From contig JAXIUW010077784.1 of assembly GCA_035591015.1 (NCBI GenBank), positions 1-14,216 of the forward strand: 14,216 nt of DNA. Reading direction: 5' to 3'. The notes beneath the pieces are model-generated. The model ran no database searches, was not told the DNA's origin, and saw nothing but the letters and a program-made list of their open reading frames with translations. A program made the translations under genes and the position numbers. This stretch comes from Cephalothrix simula (Eukaryota > Nemertea > Palaeonemertea > Archinemertea > Cephalotrichidae). This document shows, one piece after another, positions 1-6,484 of the stretch; within the stretch, counting starts at the first letter, position 1, and each line of letters starts with the position of its first letter.

Positions 1-76
1 AATCCGGAAAAGAATCCAGGGATCCAGGAGTCCGGATTTAAATCCGCGTCAAATTTTCGGAGTTTCCCACCCCTCG
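1..76 (+). mobile_element. Truncated copy of a hAT-like MITE (right end only, cut by the window edge)
   Basis: The final 16 bases (61-76, agtttcccacccctcg) are a diverged form of the terminal repeat ggtgtccgacccctcg seen at 2395-2410 and 8944-8959. The adjoining subterminal stretch (aaatccgcgtcaaatttt) aligns with the right end of the 8785-8959 copy. Upstream of that come degenerate AATCCGG units like that copy's internal array. The left end and left target duplication are outside the window. The expected right-hand duplication would be TGGAAAGC at 77-84. It is more diverged than the two complete copies, so probably older. Confidence 0.65.
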
Positions 77-444
77 TGGAAAGCCAGGGAATTGAGAAAT
101 GATCATGGAAAAGTCATGGAATTTGACCAAAAGTCAGGGAATTTGACCAAATGGTCAGGGAAAATTTTTGAAATGGTTAAAAAAAATTTATGCGTAAGTT
201 TTGGCGATAGCGTTTTCATATCCATTAATTGTTGATTTGACAGTTATTCTAAAGCGGAGTGTTTCAGTGGAGTAAGAACCATTTTTGCGTAAATTCCAAA
301 CAGATAAACCTATGGTTCCATTTTAAGGCACAGATTAATTAAGCTAATCCGCAGGGGCTTTGGCGGATTGTTAAGCCTTTGAAGTTCTGGAAATTGGTCA
401 GGGAATTAGATCAAATTTGATCATGGAAAGTCAGGGAATTTTGG
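77..444. repeat. GTCAGGGAA-type interspersed repeat, two blocks
   Basis: Bases 77-180 contain at least five variants of a short motif around GTCAGGGAATTTGACCAAA or GTCATGGAATTT. A second block at 385-444 carries the same motifs (GGTCAGGGAATT, CATGGAAAGTCAGGGAATTT). About 200 bases of AT-rich sequence with no repeats that I can see separate them. The truncated MITE at 1-76 abuts, and probably inserted into, the first block. I see no coding potential. Family identity is not known to me. Confidence 0.55.
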
Positions 445-2198
445 AATTGAATAGTCGTATACACCATGAATAGAGTTCTAAAGATATTTTATTATTGTGA
501 TTGTGAAGAGCATTCTTTTTTTCTTCAAATTTGATCAATAAGCATGCAATTAAGAGTCACGTTTTGTTGAAAAGGAGTGTCCTTCACAATACTAAATTAC
601 CTCAAAGTCATCTTGATGAAATAGTTTTAAAGATATCCTTTTTCAAAGAAGCCATCATCAGTACCCTGACGAGTAAGGCGGTAATATGCCATGTACATTT
701 GGCATGAGCGAGATCGAAGGGGTACATTCGATTCGCGACCGAACGGCCGTTGCTCGCCACGGTATCATAACAGGAACTTGGTAAATAACAGGGGTCCAAA
801 TAAAATTATGGGCCCCTGTAAATAATAAATATTTGCAGCAGGCTTTGAAAATTTTTGATCCAAACCTTGACTATTGAAGGACAAAGTCCAAAGGCTGCGT
901 GAGTGTACGTTCATATTGAAAATACTGAACAGTACACAAATCTCCTGTTCCAACTAACAAATTCAATAACAAAAAAATCGGAATAGTCTGAATTGTTATT
1001 AAAGTTACGCGTTTGAATAGGAGTGATGCGGTCTTTTGTGTTAACTCCGATGAATGAAACCGATATCTTTTCATATTATACAATCACCCGAAATAACAAA
1101 ATCGGATATTTCGTGAGCCAGTATTTTCCTGCATGACGTGATAACACGAAAAAAAAACAATGAATATATGCATAAAACAGAATAATTGGAATCCCGGGCT
1201 ATAAAGGTTAATTATTGATTTAACAACGTGTTCTATATCTGATATGTGGGAACAAAATTTCATTATCTAAATCATATCATAATAATCAATCATAAAAAAT
1301 TACGTAACATTTTTTCTGTCAAATGATGCAAATATTGTGACTTTGAGAACAAGAAGTTCAAACGTTTCTGCCACTTCCTGCAAGTTTCTAAAATGTAAAC
1401 AAATCAGTTACATTTGTTTATTTACTTCTTGACAGTTCATCCTTAATGTTTACATGTCGCTTCTGGTAACTTCTAAAGATGGAGTAAATTTTATTTAAAG
1501 CCCATTATGTTTCATAAAATGACAAATTGTGGCAGTTTATAAACATTAAATTGTATTATATTTTTAGAGGCCTACATACGTGGGATGAAAGAGACACATT
1601 AACAATTTGAGGAATAATTGACTAAAAGTTTTGTTACCTACTTGTGAACGCTTTGACTGGCCGAAAAATTTACCAAAAATAAAAGAAAAAAATCACAAAA
1701 AAATAAAAAGATCTAAAAAAATCCTGGAAAAGTTAGAAATTCAAGAATTTTATTTGAAATTTGAAAACACCATGTATTAATAATGTAAATATTAATTTGT
1801 ATATTATTTATGTGCTGCTATAAAACCCAAAACTAGATATGGGAAATGTGGTAATTTTTGCGCAAAAATGTGCGCAAAATTTTAAGATCATTTGAGTTTT
1901 TGTTTTCAATTTGTAATTCATATTTTAAGAAGGCCTCTTAAATTATTAGACTTTGATTTTTTAAAACTAGATTTTAAACCCATAACCTACATCTACATGA
2001 TGATACAACTAAAGGTTATATGTACGATTTTTCGCATTGTAACTTCCTGCGTCAGCTCGCGCTAGAAACTCCATTTTTTGGCATCCTGCTTCCTCCAAAC
2101 AAAATATATTTTTCCTAGCATGAGATCTCGGTGATTCTTGCTTATGCAATAAACCAGTTTTGGCTCGGGTTTGGCTCAAGTAATTTCCAAATCGGACA
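445..2198. other. Gene-free AT-rich stretch, presumed intron
   Basis: No reading frame here looks coding on either strand, and no exon with paired splice sites is convincing. Features are minor: a GC-richer island at about 660-775, A-rich runs at about 1670-1735, and a 14-bp palindrome (TTTTTGCGCAAAAA) at 1855-1868. If the minus-strand gene continues leftward, all of this is intron. Confidence 0.6.
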
Positions 2199-2206
2199 CA
2201 TTTTGC

Positions 2207-2410
2207 CGAGGGGTCGGACACCAGGCAAACTTTTGTCCCGGAGTTTTTTTCCCCGGAGTTTTTTCGGAGTTTTTTTTATCCCGGAGTTTTTTCGGAGTTT
2301 TTTTGGATCCCGGAGTTTTTCCGGAGTTTTTTTGGATCCCGGAGTTTTTTCGGAGTTTTTCCGGAGTTTTACAAATTTTGACCCGGAGTTTTTTGGTGTC
2401 CGACCCCTCG
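2207..2410 (-). mobile_element. Complete hAT-like MITE, copy 1 (204 bp), with 8-bp target duplication
   Basis: The ends are perfect 16-bp inverted repeats: cgaggggtcggacacc at 2207-2222 and its complement at 2395-2410. They are flanked by a perfect 8-bp target duplication, CATTTTGC, at 2199-2206 and 2411-2418. The interior is a GC/T-biased minisatellite. No transposase frame is present, so the element is non-autonomous. The 8-bp duplication and the AGGGGTCGG core of the terminus resemble hAT elements; other 8-bp-duplicating superfamilies are not excluded. It is inverted relative to the copy at 8785-8959, whose left end aligns with the complement of this right end. Open frames across it, rich in Phe/Arg/Ser or Lys/Pro, are repeat artefacts. 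Confidence 0.88.
2278..2364. repeat. 29-bp minisatellite inside MITE copy 1
   Basis: Three consecutive units start at 2278, 2307 and 2336. The first two are exactly 29 bases; the third decays at its end. Each unit begins ATCCCGGAG, followed by a T run, then CGGAG or CCGGAG and a second T run. Shorter GGAGTTTTTT subunits extend the array on both sides, to about 2236 and 2375. Confidence 0.85.
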
Positions 2411-2418
2411 CATTTTGC

Positions 2419-3846
2419 CTTTTGCGAGTCGTGATCGGCGGCCTAAACAACGAAAACAAACTAGGCTTTTCTAACCCTAGGTTCCAACCCACATCGACAA
2501 CAGGTCAATGCCCGTGTGCGTAGCCACTTGAAGAAACATAGCTCATGACATGCACATACGAGTACATCTGTAAAAATGCTCATAAATTTTAATTAGTGGG
2601 GCTAGTTTATACAAACACGGACTTTCTTTTATTCTTATCTTTTTCTTATCAAAAATCTTTGATATCAAAGGCCATAAGTATTTGTCCCAAAGCCTCTCGT
2701 GATTTGAATAAATAATTTGCCTTGGTGACCCAGCGCCTTATCTCAATTTTTGTGGACATTGAGACCTGACAAGTAGCATTTTAACGGTAAAGAGCGAATC
2801 ACAGACTAACACATGACTAAAAACATGTGGCCAAAGTCACATACATAAATTTACCACTTACCAGCATTTTGACAGTTATATTGCAAACATGTTTTTACGT
2901 GTTAATTTGAATTATTGATATTTTTATTACGATTACATTTTGCAAAAAAATGGAAAATTTCGCGCGAGTTAGCGCTCTTAAAGTATATGCGACTAAGTTT
3001 TCGCAAATCGCAAATTTTTTAATAACGGTTTTTGAAATAAAACGTTTATTAGTTTATAATTATTATGGTTATTGTTTTATAGAATACTAAGTAGGTTACC
3101 ATTACAGCTCTAAATTTTATCACTTTTATCGTTTTGTTACCACAATTTGATTATGTTTAAAACTAATTTGTAAACATGATAAAATGGCTGTTGTAGAAGA
3201 TATGATACAAGCGAGTAAGATAAAGTCAATTTTGATGTCTGATTTCTGTAATCAATTGCTTGTAGTTATTTTGATATAGTATCAAACATTTGATAGAGAA
3301 AATGGAAAAACCCATGTTATCAGAAAAGACCGATAATTTTCATCATTACAATGTGTGGTTTGTACTGTATATAAAATTATTATGGCCACCTTAATTTTCC
3401 ATAAAAGATTTTTACCAAATTATATTGATCGCTTCACAAGATTTCACAACCGTGACCTACAAATTTTCTGTCAAAATTTTTGATAATTTAAAATTAGAAT
3501 ATTTGTTTATATGAAAAATTTACCAGCTGAATTATTTTTAAGTATATATCTAATTGTTTTGGACCCTCTCTATCTTTCATTTATTGAAACACATTTAAAC
3601 CTTATCAAAATTCACACAAATAAATCACAACTCATGAGAAAATGGCGGCAGGTCTGCCTTTTAAATCATCCTCCTAAATTAATGATGGAATTACAACATT
3701 AAATGTTTCAAAATATTTTTCAACCACATATTCTAACGATTTCTACATATTTGAAAAAAGTAAACATGATAAAAATTGAAAATAAAAATAGGTGGTCTTT
3801 GATTTCTTTTGAACAAATATATGTTATGGTTATAATTATGATTTAC
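2419..3846. other. Gene-free AT-rich stretch, presumed intron
   Basis: No convincing coding sequence. A short plus-strand frame at 3511-3702 has no recognisable composition or motifs and is of chance length for this base content. A strong minus-strand donor-like sequence (CTG/GTAAGT near 2862) has no open exon or acceptor behind it. One dispersed repeat copy is listed separately at 2922-3003. Confidence 0.55.
2922..3003 (+). repeat. Dispersed repeat, copy A (paired with 5621-5704)
   Basis: The stretch contains ATTACGATTAC, TTTTGC, AAAATGGAAAATTT, a CG-rich CGCGCGAGTTAGCGC block, then TATATGCGAC. The stretch at 5621-5704 shows the same order with substitutions. A looser match around 10372-10412 (CCCGCGGTTCTTAAAGT then AATATGCGAAAC) may be a third fragment. 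Aligned by eye only; the family is unknown to me. Confidence 0.4.
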
Positions 3847-3892
3847 GGTATAATCAAATGGACATAATATATTATGTCCATTTGGTATAATC
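3847..3892. repeat. 28-bp perfect palindrome bracketed by 9-bp direct repeats
   Basis: Bases 3856-3883 form a perfect palindrome whose arms are AAATGGACATAATA and its complement, with no loop. GGTATAATC occurs immediately on both sides (3847-3855 and 3884-3892). Because the boundary bases C and G also pair, the palindrome can be counted as 30 bp. The layout resembles a minimal foldback insertion with a target duplication, or the remnant of a larger inverted-repeat element. Confidence 0.75.
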
Positions 3893-3904
3893 CATGACAC
3901 ATGT

Positions 3905-4275
3905 AATATTCACTGAGATTTGCTGTGTTCCGATTTAGTGTTCTAACTGTTAAAAATGATAGAAAAGAATACCAGAACAGATCAGAACACCATTTTAGGA
4001 CACCTGAAATCTCAGAACATTTAGAGAACATCTTTCAAAACATTTATGGGACATCATATAACATCTGGAACATCTGATGCTCCTCTGATGCATCCGCTGA
4101 ACCTTATCTCTGAAAGATTTTAACTGTTCCAAAAGTGATCTCTGCAGTGTGTGTCACACGATCCAAAATATCTTCCAGTAGTGTCCCACAATGTTCTAAT
4201 CTGAATTATATGTACATTTGTATAGGTTTCCAAGTGCGACAATTAGAACACTAGTTCGAATTTAGAACATCTCAA
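3905..4275. repeat. GAACA-rich low-complexity tract in the intron next to the exon
   Basis: The motif GAACA recurs at least seven times on the plus strand between about 3973 and 4275 (CAGAACAG, CAGAACACC, CAGAACATT, GAGAACATC, GGAACATCT, TAGAACACT, TAGAACATC), with related GGGACATC and its complement GTTCTAA among them. It lacks a fixed period. It is probably a decayed short repeat. It contains no exon that I can support. Confidence 0.4.
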
Positions 4276-4366
4276 CAGCGTTCATACTTTCCCTTGAAAC
4301 TAAAAGAAAGATTTTAGTATAGCTGATAATCCCTAATCCCTATAACCTGGACTAAAATGGAGTTAA

Positions 4367-4372
4367 ACATAC
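4367..4372 (-). other. Splice donor of the coding exon
   Basis: On the minus strand the exon ends TTATCAG and the intron begins GTATGT, a near-consensus donor. Without splicing, the frame would run 19 more codons, through hydrophobic non-repetitive sequence unlike the rest of the protein, to a stop near 4314. Protein composition therefore changes exactly at the predicted splice site. A weaker alternative donor (CCAG/GTTATAG) lies at 4346-4345 but would shift the frame. Confidence 0.85.
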
Positions 4373-5259
4373 CTGATAAACCTGATGATTTGAGGTTCCA
4401 AACTGGGATATCTTGTGCTTGACTTCCATATGGAACAGATCCTGGGTGTTGGAATGCGTATTGATATGCTTCTGTTCTTGGTGACATCACAGTTGGCAGA
4501 GAAAGACGTTGTGCTAATGCTGGATTGGCAGCTGCTGGAGAATATGAAAGTCTGCTTGGCCAAATATTTTGACCAGTAGAATGTGTTGTGTAAGGTGAAT
4601 ACCTTTGCTGATGCTGGTAATACATCTGCCCATAAGGAGAACCTGCTGGTTCTGGCGAACTACTTTGATGACCTGATTGATATAAAGTGTTTAAGGAACT
4701 ATTTGTTAATAAAGTTAAATTGGCTGATGTATTTGGGTGTGCCATGCCGGAAGACACAATAACGTTTGTTGCCTGAGGACGGTCGAGGTTATTGAGGATG
4801 GATTCAACATCATCACTTGGGAGTAAAGATCCAGAATGGTTAAACTGTTGGTTATGCATTGGCGCGGATGACTGCTGGACAGATTGTTCATCCTGTGGAT
4901 GAAGATTTGCAGATGAATAGTGCTGGATCACAGTTTGTTGATAAGATTGGGGTTGGCTATCATGATGTGGTGGGCTACCAGAATTTATGTTTGAGTGCTG
5001 CGGTAGAGTTCTGATCACTTCAGTGCGTATGTGGTTTGGGGAAATCGGTTCTTCTTTCACGGTGGACTCTTTTAGAGTATCAGAGTGCACAACCTCTGAT
5101 GGCGATCTTGGGACGGAATCAGATTGCTGTTGAGGCATATCATCCTGTCGGTAACTTGAATTTGGAGACGAACGGTCTGACCATGAATCTGATCCATTGT
5201 CTTCTTGATGTGACATGCTGTGTGCTGTTTGCTCTGCCAAATTTTGGCTCCAATTTGGA
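4373..5259 (-). CDS. Internal coding exon, N-terminal region of a probable GATA1/2/3-like transcription factor (partial gene)
   Basis: This is the only stretch with convincing coding character. The minus-strand frame is open across 887 nt: one base completing a split codon, 295 full codons, then one base of the next codon. The upstream intron is therefore phase 2 and the downstream intron phase 1. An acceptor (TTATTATTTCAG) and a strong donor (CAG/GTATGT) sit exactly at the ends. The frame runs upstream past the first in-exon ATG (residue 15), so the true start is probably in an earlier exon. The protein is rich in Ser, Gln, Pro, His and Asn, with no visible fold, typical of an activation domain. 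Landmarks in exon numbering are PNWS at 1-4, VKEEPISP at 67-74, LLPSDDVESILNNLD at 145-159, SPYGQMYYQHQQRYSPY at about 207-223 and RLSYSP at 236-241. From memory, vertebrate GATA2/3 N-termini have PRWM, LLPPDEVDVFFNHLD and RVSYSP in the same order. The GATA assignment is inference: no zinc finger lies in the window. If correct, this is a nuclear DNA-binding regulator. Coding status is near certain; family about 0.55. Confidence 0.8.
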
Positions 5260-5272
5260 CTGAAATAATAAG
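5260..5272 (-). other. Splice acceptor of the coding exon
   Basis: Read on the minus strand, the sequence is a T-rich tract ending in TTATTATTTCAG, with the AG at 5261-5260 and the exon starting at 5259. The coding frame is open through this point, and the acceptor leaves a single T to complete a codon begun in the previous exon. The tract is short but a good match to metazoan acceptors. Confidence 0.75.
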
Positions 5273-5320
5273 GTTTGATATAAAAGAATTTGCAAGGTTT
5301 TTATGTGGAAATATGTCTAA

Positions 5321-5483
5321 AGGCTGTTCTAGCTAGAGTCACCATCGCTGAAGAAAATAGTCGCCAGCGATCAGATATGAGAGCGCAGGAACTGTAACAT
5401 TTTTATTCAACTGTTCAATACATAATATTACAAAGCTTCGCAGGCAAATATTTTCGCGAGCGATGGTGACTCTAGAACAGCCT
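5321..5483. mobile_element. PIF/Harbinger-like MITE (163 bp) with TAA target duplication
   Basis: The termini are inverted repeats: AGGCTGTTCTAG then AGTCACCATCGCT on the left, and the complement of the same sequence on the right. The left arm carries an extra CTAG between the two halves. A looser inverted match continues inward about 20 more bases (GAAAATA, GCC, GCGA in both arms). TAA flanks both ends (5318-5320 and 5484-5486). A 3-bp TWA duplication is characteristic of PIF/Harbinger elements. The interior has no open frame, so it is non-autonomous. It lies about 60 bases from the acceptor side of the coding exon, within the upstream intron. Confidence 0.7.
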
Positions 5484-6073
5484 TAAAGCTCTCAAAGCAG
5501 TGTATCTGTATGTTCCCAATCCCATTATAAGTGAAAAAGATTATTACATGTAGTATAACATAATATTTCAAAAATAAAATATTGAATTGAAATAATCCCT
5601 GAATTACCATTTTAATAATTTCTTACCCGCAATTACTGTTTGCGGAAAATGGAAAATTCTGCGCTATTTAGCGCGTTCAAAATTATTGCATTATGTTATC
5701 GCTATCAGTAAGCGCATTTTATTTTACATTCCCTGTCTTTTAAGGCAAAACTGAAGGTATTACTGAACAAACATGTTGCGAATCTTATATTTCAGAAACG
5801 AATCTTAAAGAAGAAAATGTTTTACACTTTCTTAACGTCAATTTTGATGTTCAATTGATTGATAAGAAAATATTTCGGAGTGCAATGCTTGATGTAGTAA
5901 AGAGGAAAACAAGATAACACCAAACTAACAAGTGCTCCTCCAAACTTGTATACAAATTCTTCATTATATCATGCCATCATTTAAGTATGCCTTTTTTGCT
6001 TTCAAAAACATTGACTCTACAGCTTCAGGTAATACATGTTATTTATTTCATACTCAGGTTTGCCTGGAGTACC
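5484..6073. other. Gene-free stretch, presumed intron
   Basis: No coding sequence recognised on either strand. It includes the dispersed repeat copy at 5621-5704. A donor-like GCGG/GTAAGA on the minus strand near 5634 falls inside that repeat and has no open exon behind it. Confidence 0.5.
5621..5704 (+). repeat. Dispersed repeat, copy B (paired with 2922-3003)
   Basis: It shares with 2922-3003 the series TTAC, CAATTAC or GATTAC, TTTGC, AAAATGGAAAATT, then TGCGCTATTTAGCGC where copy A has CGCGCGAGTTAGCGC. Both are in the same orientation. The two lie on opposite sides of the exon and are too diverged to be a recent duplication. Confidence 0.4.
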
Positions 6074-6081
6074 AAATAGGA

Positions 6082-6177
6082 GCATCCTTGGCCATATAGG
6101 TTTGTCTGTCCGCCTTTAATTCATCGGTAAATGAGCTTTGATAGTCAGATAGCATCAAACCCGTTGGCCAAGGATGC
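6082..6177. mobile_element. Short inverted-repeat element (96 bp), probable MITE or foldback
   Basis: Left arm 6082-6104 and right arm 6156-6177 are inverted repeats. The outer 13 bases, GCATCCTTGGCCA, match perfectly, and the inner GGTTTG matches after a short mismatch. Outside lie AAATAGGA (6074-6081) and AAATAAGA (6178-6185), an 8-bp direct repeat with one difference that could be an aged target duplication. There is no coding capacity. Superfamily not assignable from this copy alone. Confidence 0.5.
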
Positions 6178-6311
6178 AAATAAGAGCAGCCAATATTACT
6201 GTATGGTTTCAAAATTTATTGTACACTGTACAGGCCGGCAGGCCGCAGAACATAAGCTCAATAGTGTTAAAACACATTCATGACCATTCATTGGCGATAA
6301 ATGGTTAATAA

Positions 6312-6484
6312 AACAGTTATTGAACATTTTGCCGTGCAATATGAGCTCCTCACACAAATGAATGCTTTTATATTACATATTATGTTCTCTAAAAGACTTA
6401 GCATAACACTTTCTCATTGTTAGATATAACAATTATTGAACATTTGTCGTGCAATATGAGCTCCTCACACAAATGAATGTTTTA
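6312..6484 (+). repeat. Direct duplication of a 57-59 bp segment
   Basis: Copies at 6312-6370 and 6428-6484 share AACARTTATTGAACATTT, then a run of over 25 identical bases from CGTGCAATATGAGCTCC to CACAAATGAATG, then TTTTA. Differences are a few substitutions and two small indels. The offset is 116 bases. The spacer is not part of the repeat, so either two fragments of a dispersed repeat landed here or a larger tandem pair has decayed unevenly. Confidence 0.75.

Noticed and set aside
2236-2375. Tandem array as a possible CRISPR
   Set aside because: Units are contiguous with no unique spacers, they lie between transposon termini, and the host looks like an animal.
2131-2523. Long plus- and minus-strand open frames (up to 130 aa) over the first complete MITE
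   Set aside because: They translate the minisatellite in several phases at once, giving Phe/Arg/Ser- or Lys/Pro-rich repeats, and extend into unrelated flanks. No gene structure is implied.
2850-2900. Minus-strand exon ending at CTG/GTAAGT near 2862
   Set aside because: The donor is good, but no acceptor or open coding stretch precedes it and no GATA-finger residues appear.
4363-4563. Second minus-strand frame overlapping the exon, and a plus-strand frame at 5036-5263
   Set aside because: These are shadows of the real frame; they share its nucleotides but lack its composition and splice-site fit.
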